This document shows positions 11,729-24,070 of a stretch of DNA of 64,000 bases, piece by piece. The position numbers and the translations under genes are program-made. The DNA comes from Gnetum montanum. Lineage: Eukaryota > Streptophyta > Gnetopsida > Gnetales > Gnetaceae. The notes under the pieces were generated by a model. It worked only from the letters and a program-made list of their open reading frames with translations, ran no database searches and was not told the DNA's origin. Every line of letters starts with the position of its first letter. Positions within the stretch are counted from its first letter, which is position 1. The stretch is taken from assembly GCA_015680685.1 (NCBI GenBank), contig MNCI01010025.1:314860-378859 (forward strand), read 5' to 3'.

Positions 11729-12960
11729 TGTAACAACAGAAAAAGTCGGTTGCTGGAAACATCGAGGGGATTTCTACGTACATAATCCACGCGAGGGCCA
11801 TATTGGAAAAATGAATCCAAGGTGCCCTAAGCAGTCTTGTTGATCAGACAGGGACTTACTTAGTCAATAAAATTATCAACGATCGTATAATGAGGCAACG
11901 ATTTGATGTGAAAATGTATTATCAATTTACAAGAAAACAAGATCTATTCTAAGATCGAATCTTGAAGATAATGAAGGCGATGTAAACTATGCAAAATGAT
12001 CATAAAATTTAATGTAAATAGGGCACAGCGAATTGGATTTGGAATATGCATGATCCGAAATCTGGGATCCATCTTATAAATAAAAATGATGAATACAATG
12101 GGATTTACAAGAGGACTTTGGTTTGGATGAAGTATCCACCACCAATAAGAAACTACTTAGAGATTAAGCAAGTAAAGCTCAATCTACCTTGTTCACTAGC
12201 CAAATCTAGGTGCAAGAGTGTCAAGCTGAAAGCAAAATGCCTGCTAGCTTGGAATCTTTGGCGAAAATCTTCTCTCTATCACCGTTAGTATTCTTCTATT
12301 GCCAATTCTTTCTTATCGTCTTTCCAATCTCTACTGGAACTATCGAAAAATTGTCAACCCTTTGTGCATTGTCCACCAGGGTATTCATAAGACTAGGGTT
12401 AGCAGGAGAATGTGGCTTAGATGATGCATGTCCTAGGCCCACAAAATATCATTGACCTGATGTGCCATAGCGGAAGTCTGCAATATTATGCTACACTACG
12501 CTCTAAAGTGTAGTGTGTCGTAATCTACCTTTGCTAGAGTTTTGATAATAGACTGTCATGCAGTCATGCTGCAATACACCGTAGAGCATATCACAGCGTA
12601 AGAACCACTAATTATTGAGTTTTTCTATCTCTGTTGTTGTGATGAAATTAACTATTTGTTTTTGTTGCACTGCATTATGCTACGTTACACTACATTACGC
12701 TTCATAGCATAATTAGGCATAATATGGCAAAAGTTAGGATCCCCTAATCATAGCCAGCTTGCAAAGTTGAAGTATTGTTTCTATGCATCCTTTGTTTCTG
12801 TTTAGGTCTTGAAGTCTAGCACGTTGAATTACGTAGCACAGCAGAGTAGACCTTTAACTGAAAGAAGAAGCTTCGTTGGAATGTGCCTCTTGTGAATTCC
12901 TTTGCCTAAACTTTGAGACTACGTTGAGTCATTTTGGTCTCAAAATTTCATGATGTTTCA
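11729..12960 (-). repeat. 3' LTR of element A
   Basis: Starts TGTAACAACA and ends TGTTTCA. On the minus strand AACAAAAAGGGGCCAT lies directly beside it (12976-12961), a clear polypurine tract, which makes this the 3' LTR of a minus-strand element. Plus-strand open frames within it (12046-12455) are shared with the other LTR but look like chance. Confidence 0.9.
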
Positions 12961-12976
12961 ATGGCCCCTTTTTGTT
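12961..12976 (-). promoter_or_regulatory. polypurine tract of element A
   Basis: AACAAAAAGGGGCCAT on the minus strand immediately precedes the 3' LTR. This tract primes plus-strand DNA synthesis. Confidence 0.7.
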
Positions 12977-14100
12977 GATGTTTTGAGGGCTTGCCTGAGA
13001 GACATAGACAAAGAATATGAAACACCATAGAGGTGAAGATGCCAACATGTTCATTAGCAGCTGCTTAGATGTCACTCTGTCAAACCTAGAAGTGTGAAGG
13101 TGGGAGGCATAAGGAGTATATGAGGGATCCTAATGAAGTTAGAGGAATGAGGTTCGGGGAAGACTCAAGCATGTGAGTAGGAAAATCTTGCAAACATGTT
13201 ATTAGGCATCTTTTCATAGGTATTTTCATGAGAAGTTACACTGCTATACTACATATGAAGGGCTTGCATGGGCAAGTTGTGTTACGCTCATATGGCCTGG
13301 ATGAGTTTTTTTCATCCATTTTTCCTAGCCTTGCCATTTTTTTTGCAAAGAATGTGTTCCATGAGGCGAGTTGTGTTACGCCAATCTATGGATGATTATC
13401 ACATGTGAAAGAGTGTCTGTACATTCGCGTTTTATACAAACAAGAGGAAAGGGTGAAGGGATAAGGGAAGAGGAAGTGAGATAAGTTGTTTTCTAGAGGA
13501 AAAAAGGAAGGATCTACACTCCTAAGTAGTCAGGCTAGTCTGAGTAGCACCTTAGAATGCCATGATGCCTTACATCCTAGTGAATGGATTCTCGATTAAC
13601 GCTATCGTAGCAGGTAACCTGCAAAACATAACAGAGAACAGAGAGCAAAAGCAATCATCTTAATCACTATGGAGGCTATTGAAAAAAGTGTTATCTGAAG
13701 TGAAAAAGAGAGTGTAGGATGTGGGGAAGGGACTATGGTAAGAAGCAAGGGTCCCTATATTGATGCTGTGGTTTAGGAAGTCACTATCGAGAGCCAGATT
13801 CATCTTACCCAATCAACCGGGCAAAGAACCAGCTAGATGAATCTACTAACCCAGAGTCCAATGGAGGTAATGGGTGGAGGCCTCTAAGGTCATGAAAAAC
13901 CATGGTTTCCTTGGGACTTCAAATGGCAAAGCTGACCCCAGGAGTTGCATCCACAGAGTGGTTGTCATAGTAGCATCTTCAAGGGCTCAGTAGTATGCCT
14001 TTAATCATATCTGAGGAATCAATAGGATGCTAGTAGGGTAATGGCATTGCATCTATTCTAACATCATACTTGTTCTTTCTAGTAAGGATGCCATGCTCGC
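12977..14100. other. element A 3' non-coding region
   Basis: Lies between integrase and the 3' LTR. No open frame is supported. The first part is alignable to element B at 29425 onward. Confidence 0.6.
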
Positions 14101-14480
14101 TTGGTAGATTCTAGTTTTAAGTCCTGGTGGACTGTTGTTGATGGTTTTAAGTCCCAGTAGACCATCGTCCATGTTTAAAGTCTGGGTAGACTGAAGTGTG
14201 CTAGTTTTACATCATAGCAGATGATGAAAGATATGGTTTATGGTCCCATCAAACCATTCTATGGGTATCAATTTTGTGTCATCACCTAGGGACAAGTTTT
14301 CACTATTTAACATCTCAGTAGACGGATGCTTACCTTGCCAGTTTTGCATCATGGCGAACGGTCAAAGATTTTTCTAGTTTAGCATCATGGTGAATGTGTG
14401 CAAGAAATGCCATTTTTACATCATAGTAAACATGTACAACACTACCAGTTTTATGTCATAGTGGATGATTGTTACCTTGT
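14100..14480. repeat. short tandem repeats downstream of integrase (A)
   Basis: A loose unit of about 40-50 bp built on 'ctagttttacatcatagcagatgat' repeats several times. Element B has the same type of array at 30960-31310, so it is a property of the family. Confidence 0.6.
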
Positions 14481-14559
14481 GTTTGAGCTGAGTCGATGTT
14501 TAGATGTGGTACTACTTCAGGTACGTATGGTTCACCGGGTTCGGTAGTTCATTGCCATC

Positions 14560-15480
14560 AATATCTGCTAACCTAAATGCTCTATTGCTGTATGTGCTAA
14601 TGACCAAGAAAGGGCCTTCCTAGTTTGTAGAGAATTTTCTTACTGGTTCAGAATGGCCTTGAGAACTAAGTCTCCTTTCATAATCGATCATTGATGCAGG
14701 TTGTGATGATGCTTCCATTTCTGCCTATCTTGATACCTTTTGATGTTGTTGAGCATCTGGATGCGTTTCTCCTATACTGAGTCTAAAAACACAATCTTGG
14801 ACTCATTGTGTTGAGCGTCATTTATAACCATGGAGAGGACCATCCACAATGAGGGAACCTATAGTTCTAGAGGCAACACTGCTTCGAATCCCTAGACTAG
14901 GCTATAGGGTGTCCTATCAATAGTTGTTCTGCATGTCATACGATAGGCTCACAGCACGTAGAGGATTTTTTCATGCCATCATTTTTTATTGCTAGTGAGC
15001 ATCCTTTTTAGTAAGTTGATGAACACCTTTTTTGTTGCCTCTACTTGACCATTTTCTTGTGGGTAATAAGGTGAAGAAAAAGATTGTTTAATACCAAGGT
15101 TACTATAAAATGATTTGGTTTCGATACTACTAAATTGTGGCCCATTGTCAGTCACAATAGTCATTGGAAGTCCAAACCTAGTTACTATATTACTCAAGAT
15201 AAATTGGCAAACCTGTTGGGATGTGATCTTTTGTAGAGAAATAGCCTTGACCCACTTCTTAAAATACTTGGTGGTGGTGATAATGAAGCTATGCCCTGTA
15301 GAAGATTTGGGTGTGATGGGGCCTATGATGTCTAGTCCCCATCGTTGGAATGGCCAAGTGATCGGTGTAGTTTGTAATTAAGTTGGTGACACGTGTATTA
15401 GGTTTGCGTAATGTTGGCATGTGTCACATGTCTTAACCTTGGTAAGGCAGTATTTTTCCATGTATAGCCAATAATACCCT
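14560..15480 (-). pseudogene. element A integrase
   Basis: DDE integrase that would insert the element cDNA. Reading leftward: the CDTCQ part of the zinc-binding region (about 15430), WGLDIIGPI with the first catalytic Asp (about 15340), then VTDNGPQFSS with the second Asp (about 15150) and NGQVEATKK with the Glu (about 15045). All three catalytic residues are visible. The longest open piece is 14979-15197. In-frame stops occur on both sides, so the protein is not made. Confidence 0.85.
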
Positions 15481-15699
15481 GAGCGTCTGATTTTAGTAGC
15501 CATGGTTTATAGGGCTATGTGTCCTCCACATAGTCCTTCATGGACTTCGCTAACTATTCTTTGTGCTTGGTCATTATTAATGCACATTAACTATACCCCA
15601 TCAAAAGAGCATCTACATAGAGTACTATCTTCGATGATGATATATTTCCTGGCACGCTTGTGAATTGCATCTTTTTTTGTAGGTGTTAACTCATGTGGT

Positions 15700-16235
15700 G
15701 GTTTGCCATGAAAGAGGTAGGTTTTACTATTATCGTATCATTCTAGCATTCCTCCAGTGCTTAGAAAAGAAATTTGCACCACTTGAGTGACAAGGTCTAT
15801 ACATTCCATCATTAAAGTAGGCAAGGTGGCAAACAAATGTGGTGGCATGTTTAAAGCTAGCATGGCTAGTGCATTGGCTACTATGTTCTCATTATGTGGC
15901 ATGTGTTAGACGTCGATCATTGTGAATTACCTCAAAATATATTTAGCCATATCGCAGCAGGGCTGCAGATGCACTACTCTACAGCCATAGACTCCTATGA
16001 TTTGATTGATTGAATCACCTAAGATTTCCAAATGTTGAATGTTGAGTTCCCTAGCTATCAAAAATTCTGTTAGGAGCCCCTTGTACTCTGCCACATTGTT
16101 CTTATAAGGAAATTCCAGACAATAAGCCAATGGACGAACATATTCAGGGGAGAACATGATTATGCTGGTAGCGCTGTCGCCTTTGGTAGTCGAAGCTCCA
16201 TCGAAGTATAATATTTCTTCGAGGCCTATCAATAC
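15700..16235 (-). pseudogene. element A second RNase H
   Basis: Opens with LYFDGASTTKGD (about 16205) and continues AEYKGLLTEFLIARELN and LEILGDS, the usual signature of the additional RNase H of Tat-clade elements, which is separate from the domain attached to RT. It ends with the HMPHNEN..ANALA region (about 15900-15860). The frame is open from 16232 to 15927, then has stops. Confidence 0.85.
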
Positions 16236-16396
16236 AAGGCTTAAGCTATGTACATATTCATTAGGAAATTCTAGCTCTATCGTAGCTTAATTGTTAATAA
16301 GTGATGTTGCAAGCTGGTCAACTATTGCTTGGCTTTTCGTCGAAGATTGACCAACGTAGTGCAAGTCAAATTCTGCTGTGATGGCCTTCCAACGGG

Positions 16397-17560
16397 CTAT
16401 CCTACTGCTTTCATTACACTACGATTTGTGATGGCACATAGAATTTTATTTTTGCAGATTATGTTAACTTGGCTATGGAAGAGATAATGCCTACACTTTT
16501 TTAGTGCAAACACCAATGCTAAACTGTTACGCTCTACTTCATTGTAGCATGTTTCGTATGCAAATATAATGTGACATAGATAGTAGATAGGAATTTTTGA
16601 CCCATCGTCCCTTCTTTGGTACAACAACATAGCTATAGACACATCTGAACTTGCTAGATAAATGTAGAAAGAATGATCCCTTTGTGGAGGGAAAATCGTT
16701 GGCAAATGTACCAACTCATTCTTTAGGTCATCAAAAGCATGTCGGCAGTTTGTAGTCCATTTGAAGTTTATCTCCTTCTTGAGTAAATGTTGCATAGGAT
16801 GTAGTTTATCTATTAACTTCAAGATGAACCTCCTGATAAATTGTAACCTACCTTTCAACCCATGCAGTTCTTTGAGGTTTATAGGTGGCACTAGGTTAAC
16901 GATGGCCCTAACCTTGTCGGGGTCGACTCAGATGCTAGCCTCCGAAACCACAAACCCCAACATGCATCTGGTTTTGACTCTGAATACACATTTCCTTGGG
17001 TTGAGCCATAGGTCATGTCTAAAGCATCATTTAAGGACTAACTCTAGGTCTTCTGCATGATCTTCTAACTTCCTAGATTTGATAGCTATGTCATCTACAT
17101 AGTTGTTCAATCTTTCTAAGAGGTAATCACTGAAGATGTATGTCATGGCATGTTGATAAGTCACTCCAGTGGTTTTTAACATGAAAGGCATCATGATCTA
17201 ACAGAAATTTCCCCAGGGGATTATAAAATTCATAGTCAGCTAATGTTCTAGGTTGATACGAATTTGATTATAGCACAAAAACCCATCCATAAAGGATAGT
17301 AACACATGGCCAACTGTTGTGTCGATAAGTTGGTCAATACTCAGCAAGGGAATGTTGTCTTTAGTCATTGCCTTGTTCAGATTGTAGAAGTCTATACAGA
17401 TGTATATTCCTCCTATTTTCTTAGAAACAACCACGGTGTTTGACACCCAGTCTAAATAATCAACCATGTGGATGAAACCATCTTGGTATAGCTTGGTAAT
17501 TTCATCATGCACTTCCAATGCAATTTCAAGCTTAATATTTCATTCTTTCTATCTAACCAC
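16397..17560 (-). pseudogene. element A reverse transcriptase and first RNase H
   Basis: Starts near 17518 with EVHDEITKLYQDGFI, then CIDFYNLNKA, LLSFMDGFLCYNQIRI (about 17270) and an intact YVDD (about 17100-17088). The thumb and connection follow, then RNase H from PMQHLLKKEINFKW (about 16770) through FYIYLASSDVSIAMLL and NEVERNSLALVFALKK (about 16500). Frameshifts and stops lie between 16900 and 17240. The family is Ty3/gypsy, with domain order normal for it. Confidence 0.88.
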
Positions 17561-17860
17561 TTTAATACTCAGGTCTAAAACTATGTTGTGTTGTATTAGT
17601 CTTAGGTCTAAACCCAGCATGTCTTTGTACGACCATGCAAATACCGCAACATTATTTTGGAGCACTCGAAGTATGTCACTTTGCGTTTGTTGATGAAGGA
17701 GAGAACTAACTCTCAGAGTTTTGCTTCCTCCTTTGTGCATAACCACAAGGACCTCAGTGAGTGAATCCTCAATCACATTGCTAGCCTTCAAGTCTAGGGT
17801 TTGAGCCAAATATTTTGGCTAGTCTAGGGATATTTCTGAGGCTGCTATGATTATGTCGTA
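17549..17860 (-). pseudogene. element A spacer leading into RT
   Basis: An 86-codon open piece ending near 17549 contains VFAWSYKDMLGLD, the conserved segment that precedes RT in plant Ty3/gypsy polyproteins. This marks the pol side of the break. The protease that should lie just upstream is instead beyond 24.3 kb. Confidence 0.75.
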
Positions 17861-17869
17861 GAGGGGAGC

Positions 17870-19170
17870 ATCAGTTCCTATCAGTGCAAGGTTGAGTTGT
17901 CTAATAGTTTCCCCATATGAGCCTATTAGGGCTAGGGGTGCAAGTAAAGCTGCGTTCATTTGTGAATTGACCTACAAAACTACTAAGAACAAAAGTTGTT
18001 ATATTATTTTTGTCAACCTAGTGGAATGATAGAAGGTTCTTTTTTTTTTGTTTTACTGGTACATGTTAAAGAGGCTACCAGTTTAAGGTCTTAGCGGATC
18101 GTCACAATATGCCCAGTTTGTGAGAAAACTAGAAGCCCAGTTTCTATGATGAAAGGTGTAACATGGTGCATCTAGTGTGTTGAAACAACTAGTTTAGAAT
18201 TTTATGGAGACCGTAGTTAATGCGACCAGATTATGAGACAATAAGCTAGGTATTAGTTTAGGGTCTTTTCAGATTGCAATGCATATAATATCTATGAGAT
18301 TAATGTTACGATCTTCATGCTTCATGTCATACTCACATACCTACATTTTGGGAAATTTCTACATTGATCAGATATGAAAATAGTTAAATTCAATAATTAC
18401 ATTTATAAGTCAGTGTTTCGTTCTGAAAGAAGATTGTAAATATTGCAAAATTGAATTCGTCTATAGTAGAAGGAAAGAATAAGTAACGCATGAGCAGATG
18501 ATTTTGCGAAGGTTGCTCAACCATTACCATGATGCTGAAGACCAGAGGAAAACATGTCAAATTTGATGAAGATTGATAAAGTGCAGGACAGTTTGCAATG
18601 GAATTTGAAGGCCAGGGTCAAAACGTAGGAAGCTACTCCACTTGCCTAGTAAGTCACCTTTTACCCTCCTGCCTAATTATTATTTTCATTGTTATAGCAT
18701 TACAATTGTATTAGAATGTGTATTATGTTGGGTGTTGATACTTGGTTTCATGGGTTAACCTATTGTAGTTTTATGATATTACTCTTATCACTGTTGTCAG
18801 AGACAAACCTTGCATCGTCGCAAGGGTTTGGGTGATCTTGTGTAATACTCTATAAACACAATGCCTAATTGGGGGGTTCCAGTTATTGTACCCTGATGTA
18901 GTGTAAATAGAATTCTATTGTCTTTCCCACAATGGGTGCATGTTATGCTAGGAAAATATGTAGTGTTACCTTTATCACCATTGTCAAAGATAAACCTTGC
19001 ACCGTCACAAGGGTTTGGGTAGTTTTGGTAATGCATTTCTAGCTTGGCCTACGATTGTCTGGGAGTCAAGGTAACGGAAACCCTGGTATTGCGTAATGGA
19101 GTTTTATAAGCTTTGTTCTGACATAGTTAGTGTGTCTAAATTTTTTTTCCTAGTGGTAATGTGTTTCATT
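17870..19170. other. junction between pol spacer and antisense gene (A)
   Basis: No domain is recognised. A phrase 'caaaccttgca(t/c)cgtc(g/a)caagggtttgggt' appears twice (18806-18833 and 18991-19020), each beside 'atcac(t/c)(g/a)ttgtca', forming a direct repeat about 180 bp apart. It may include 5' leader or first-exon sequence of the antisense gene. Confidence 0.35.
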
Positions 19171-19177
19171 GTAAAGG

Positions 19178-20602
19178 ATTACTCTAAAGCCCATTCTGAT
19201 CATTTTGGACATTGTGGAAATTCTATACTATTTTCATGTCCCTGTGGCCAATGTTCCTCCTCCTCATGCTCATATAAAGGAGGCGGTTTGGTTCCAAAGA
19301 GGCGCATGGGAGTTTTTGCAGTTTCTATTGCATAATTTTAGTGTAATTATTTGGTCGCATCTTCCAGCTGAGAAGCTATCACCATTCTAGAGATGCTACT
19401 AGTTGGGTCAACGTAGAGCATCTTGATGTTTCTAGTGGATGGCTCAATCAAAACCGTGCGGGTGCAAGATCGTGAATGGAGTACCAAGGGTTAGAGGCAT
19501 TTATCTTGGATCTGGGATATGCCCAGGTTTAATTTTTATCATGCCTACAACACTCTATTCGTGACTCATCATCTTACAACCTACTTCCAGAATCCACCTA
19601 GCATTGTGTATTATGCAGGAGGGTGAGTGTGTTCATGGCATTATGATGTGTTTAAATTTATGTCAAACATGAACAATTTTCTGCATTCTGTGGTGTAGGT
19701 TTTTTATCAATAAGGACGATCTCCAAGGTGATACAGATATGTTGTCTATGACTGAAATAGCCATAAAGGAGTTTACCTATATTAGCAATTTCATGTTGGT
19801 GTTATGGGACAACTAGAATTGGAAATCCCACATTACCCTAACTGTTACATTGAAGTTTTTACCAAGTACAAAAGGCATGGATGGCTGGAAAAGGAGTGGA
19901 CTTTGGATTGTCCTCTCACCATCATGGATGTGCAAGAGAAAATCCCATCATTTCCTTGACCCTTTAGACATGGTAAATTACGTTATGGTGGTTCATTGTA
20001 CAATCTTATGAGGTGGAAACAATGTATAAAATTGTTTTGTTTTGCTATATTTTCTAAACCATTGGATTATGTTCATAGTTATGGAATCACGAGAGATCAT
20101 GATTATAGCCTCCGATCGTGAAGCGAGCAGTCTCTTCTTTCATTATGGCAACATATAGGAAACACAATGTTGGCTTAGCCATAGTGCAGCCCTAGCTGTG
20201 TTAACCAATAACCTTCAGGAAGCTAGACTACTAGAGCTATTTTTAGCTATAACCCCCTATGTCATCGCAGGAGAAATGTTAATCCTAGTTAACTCCTTCA
20301 GTGAAGAAGCTAAGCGTCTTTGCATATGCGTGTGTAATGTGCATGTAAGTTTTGATATTGACACTCGATTGTTCGCTGATGTTTTTGGCATTCTCTCCAA
20401 TGGCTCTCTAGTAGAAGATAAGTCAAAGAGGAGTTCTAAGAACCAAAATTCAATAGAGGAGTGGCTACGGGTTAAGAAGAAAGTGAAGGGAATCCTTGCT
20501 TATAAGAATGAGATGGAGGTGGCTCATACCATTTATCCCCTCTTTCGAGCTCACACCTTTCCTAAGTTGCTCTCCCAGGGAAGAATACTTATCATTAAAT
20601 AG
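19178..20602 (+). pseudogene. antisense HAD (FCP1/NIF-like) gene in element A, exons 1-3
   Basis: Plus-strand gene opposite to the element. Exon 1 (19178-19622) reads KPILIILDIVEIL, then VWFQRGAWEFLQFLL and FSVIIWSHLPAEKL. These match motif I and the RP..EFL...F.V.IWSS region of FCP1/NIF-type HAD phosphatases. After a frame change it reads HLSWIWDMPRFNFY and NTLFVTHHLTTYFQNPP, the counterpart of NTLLVDDSP...NPP. The acidic pair is missing. Intron 19623-19698 has GTGAGT and TAG ends in phase 2. A second donor GTAAAT lies at 19973. Exon 3 holds the long frame 20198-20602, which belongs to no family I recognise. Stops and frameshifts show it is dead. Substrate unknown. Confidence 0.7.
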
Positions 20603-22900
20603 GCTTAGATTATGCAAGAGGTCATGGAGGAAGAAACACGGTATAATTGGACCAGCTACTTCGCTGAAGGCCTATAGGCTGAAATGGTCAAGCTTCGCAA
20701 GAAGCTCAAGTCTCTTTTCAACGTGCATTTTTCCTTCTTCATAGCTTGCTTTTAGCATTTTGTTGAATTTTTTGTAGTTCATAGGGATGGAGTCTGGGTG
20801 TAGTAAGACTGCAACTAGGTTTCCAAACCATGAATGTCCCAAGTTTTCAGCATCACCCGATCACAAGATCCTCCTAAAGGAATCAGGGAGTCATTTTCAC
20901 TAACGACTAAAAATCTGGTGGCGCCTCTAGCGTGGGGCCAAGATAGCATGGGTGGGGTGCTTCCTTCTTACACTAGCAGTGTATCAAGGGGGAAGAACTT
21001 GGCTGCTGAAATAGTGAGTTCATCAGTGTAGCAAAAGCAACCTCATCTGGCTTAGGAGCCTGCCGGTCCAATGGGCATGAGGGGATAAGGGGTGTAGATT
21101 AATTTTCATAGGAACAATGCTCTGGTCAGTAAGTATGAAAATGCATAAATAGCTATGCTACATATAGATGTCATTGTGTCACATAGCATTTATTAGAAGT
21201 AAATGAAATTTTTTGCTGACTAATTGTATTGTTTGATAGACAAAGGGAAAGGTGTAGAGAAGTTAACCCCTGAAATAGGGGTGATATTTTTACTATGTGG
21301 AGAAGGGGCCCTAGTTCTGGAAAAGGAGGCCCCTATCAATAAAGCAAGAAGCACATAGGTTCCTATGCCTGAAGAAGAGATGGTAGTAGAAGATGCCGAG
21401 GTCCTTTCGGCTGGAGTAGAGAAACGTGAATAGTTTATCACTGGTGAGTTTGACCTTCGTTGAATGGTAAACTTTACGCTACTACTCCTGGAGGTTTTAT
21501 TATTAATTTATTGTAATGTCTTAGTTTCTTTTATGTCTAATTAATTTTGCATAGTAGATAATAAGGGTGTACCCTCGTCGATAATGCCAACTCAACGTTG
21601 GGGTGAATTTCCTAATAAATTCACCTTTATGAAGGGCTTTGTGAATGCTATGCTCAGTTGCTTGGAATGAGCCAATCCTGAAATTGGTACATGAGAGCTA
21701 TAACACAGAAATTTTTGGCATTATGACAATGTATTATTTTGTTGCGTCTAACTGTTATTTTTACATTATAGGACCTTGCCTCAGGTGGGATCCCAAGGAG
21801 CCCGTTGACTTAGACACTGCTTCTGAATCCTCATTAGAGTTGAACCCTCATTAGAGTTGACCAAAGTGCCATGCAACCTTTATGAAGAAATGCATAAATG
21901 TGAGATACGCTTGACCCACTCTTTATGGGAGTGTTAGAATGCCAATGGATATCTTTGAAAGAGGTTGCAGAAAGTGGAAAAGGAGAAGATGTTATTAACC
22001 AGTAGGGTTGAGAACCTTGAGTCTCAAAATGAGTTTATGCTAGCTCAGGAGGTTAATGATGAGAAGTGGTGAACAGTTGTAATTGACTACACTTGTTATT
22101 AGATGGTCATTAGAAATAACTTCCAAGCCAATCGTAAGCTCATTGAGCAATGGATGCAAATGAATCTCCTAGCCTAGAAGAACCAAGACTGGAAGGACTT
22201 CAATGTGAGGGCCCAAGCATAGGGACAGGCACAAGAGGACCACAAGCATGTATATAAGTGAGAAAGTGCTACCTACTACCAAAATTACAAGGATTCTACT
22301 ATTGAAGAGTGGTCCCTTCAGCTATTCCTCAATGTCATCGATGCTTCTAGAGCATATGAAAAGTTTCAAGAGCAAGTGACAGTAAGTGCCTCCCCAGAGA
22401 GAGAAATGACTCTCCTTGGTGGGGTGACCACTATCCCTTCCTTCTTTCCTGAACCACCCCAATGGACTCCTATGGAGAAGGGGAAGGTTAACGCTAGAAC
22501 TAATCTAGGAGATGGGGTTTTTTCTAAGCTTACTGAGGATGATATCATGAAACGTTTGTGGGTTGGCTTAGAACAAATTCCTTTTGCAACTAATGCAGGA
22601 CCATCACAGGTAAATCATAAGACTATTATATCCTTGTTATACATATTTTTAATGATGATGCCAACATGCGTTTCATGTCAAATCATAGGATTAGCATGAG
22701 GAGGATCCTCAGGAGGATGAGCATAATGGAGATGACGGTCCCCACAAAGAGATTCTCTATGAGAAGGAGCATAATGAAGATGATCAAACTTGTGGTGAAA
22801 AATCCCATGAGGAAGAAAATCGTAGAGAGGATTACCCTCATGAAGGGACATCACACAAAAAAGGTGATCCCTACGAGGATGATTTTCTTGAAGTAGAGGT
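20603..22900 (+). pseudogene. antisense gene, 3' part (A), coiled-coil-like
   Basis: The plus-strand coding look continues with interruptions. Pieces include EEETRYNWTSYFAEGL near 20630, a region ending near 21030 and a segment around 21600 reading RWGEFPNKFTFMKGF, whose partner in element B lies near 39130. Around 21980-22160 the frame is charged and heptad-like (RVENLESQNEFMLAQEV), as in a coiled coil. Another open stretch runs 22376-22615 and ends at a possible donor GTAAAT. No family is recognised. It may be a continuation of the HAD gene or a second antisense gene. Confidence 0.5.
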
Positions 22901-23082
22901 GGAGTTGGTTGACACAGGAGGTAGTGGCAACAAAGGAGATACGTAGCATGGTTATATTAGCCACCATTTTATTGTAGTGAGATGGAGTAAAAGACAATGT
23001 TTTCTTCGATGTATTTAATGTAAAAAATTTTGAGTCTAGTTTTTTCAAAAGAAAAGAATATTGTTTGAAATATTACGTATTT

Positions 23083-24070
23083 CAGGCCATAGCGAGTCGT
23101 AAGTATTTTAAGGCCATTTCGGGCCATAGTTAGTTTAAGCGTAAGGCATAAAGCGTAAATGCTAATTTTGGGCCATAGCAGGCCACTAATAGTTTAAGGC
23201 TAGTTTGGGCCATAGTTATCGTAAGAGTAAAGCATAAATGAAATGGTCAGTTTTAGGACGTAGCAGGCCACTAATAGTTTAAGGCAATTTTGGGCCGTTA
23301 ATAGTTTAAGGCCATTTTAGGCCATAGTTATCATAAGCGTAAAGCATAAATGAAATCGCAAGTTTTAGGCCATAGTAGGCTGCTAATAGTTTAAGGCCAT
23401 TTTAGGTTGTTAATAGTTTAAGGCCATTTTGGGATGTTAATAGTTTAAGGCCATTTTGGGCCATTAATTGTTTAAGGCCATTTTAGGCTGCTAATAGTTT
23501 AAGGCCATTTTGGGCCATAGTTATCATAAGCATAAAGCATAAATGAAATCACTAGTTTTAGGCCATAGCAGTCTGCTAATAGTTTAAGGCCATTTTAAGC
23601 CATTAATAGTTTAAGGCCATTTCGGGCCATAGTTATCATAAGCATAGATCATAAATGAAATTGCCAGTTTTAGGCCGTAGCAGGCTGTTAATAGTTTAAG
23701 GCCATTTCAGGCTATAGTTATCATAAGCATAAAGCAAAAATGAAATCACTAGTTTTAGGCCATAGTGGGCTGCTAATAGTTTAAGGGCATTTCAAGCTAT
23801 TAATAGTTTAAGGCCATTTTGGGCCATAGTCATCATAAGCATAAAGCATAAATGAAATCACCACTTTTAGGCTATAGCCGGCTGCTAATAGTTTAAGGCC
23901 ATTTTGAGTCATTAATAATTTAAGATCATTTTAGGTCGTTAATAGTTTAAGGCCATTTTGGGCTGCTAATAGTTTAAGGCCATTTCAGGTCGTTAATAGT
24001 TTAAGTCCATTTCGGGCCATTAATAGTTTAAGGCCATTTTAGGCCATAGTTATTGTAAGAGTAAAGCCTA
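23083..24070. repeat. tandem array built on 'taatagtttaaggccatttt'
   Basis: About 1 kb of short units of some 31-33 bp (GGCCAT/GGCTGC + TAATAGTTTAAGGCCATTTT), interrupted at irregular 90-190 bp intervals by a longer phrase containing 'cataagcataaagcataaatgaaatc'. GGCCATTTTGGGCC-type palindromes recur. The array lies between the antisense gene and the protease of element A. No counterpart is seen in element B, which is truncated before this point. Confidence 0.85.

Noticed and set aside
12046-12455. Plus-strand open frames repeated in both LTRs of element A (also 28508-28720)
   Set aside because: They are conserved only because the LTRs are copies. They run opposite to the LTR promoter and have no domain.
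18797-22900. Plant mobile domain (aminotransferase-like) as identity of the antisense gene
   Set aside because: Considered first because such domains occur in transposons, but the motifs and their order fit an FCP1/NIF-type HAD fold and no mobile-domain signature is present.
23083-24070. CRISPR-like array
   Set aside because: Repeats are irregular, spacers are themselves repeats, and the DNA is eukaryotic.
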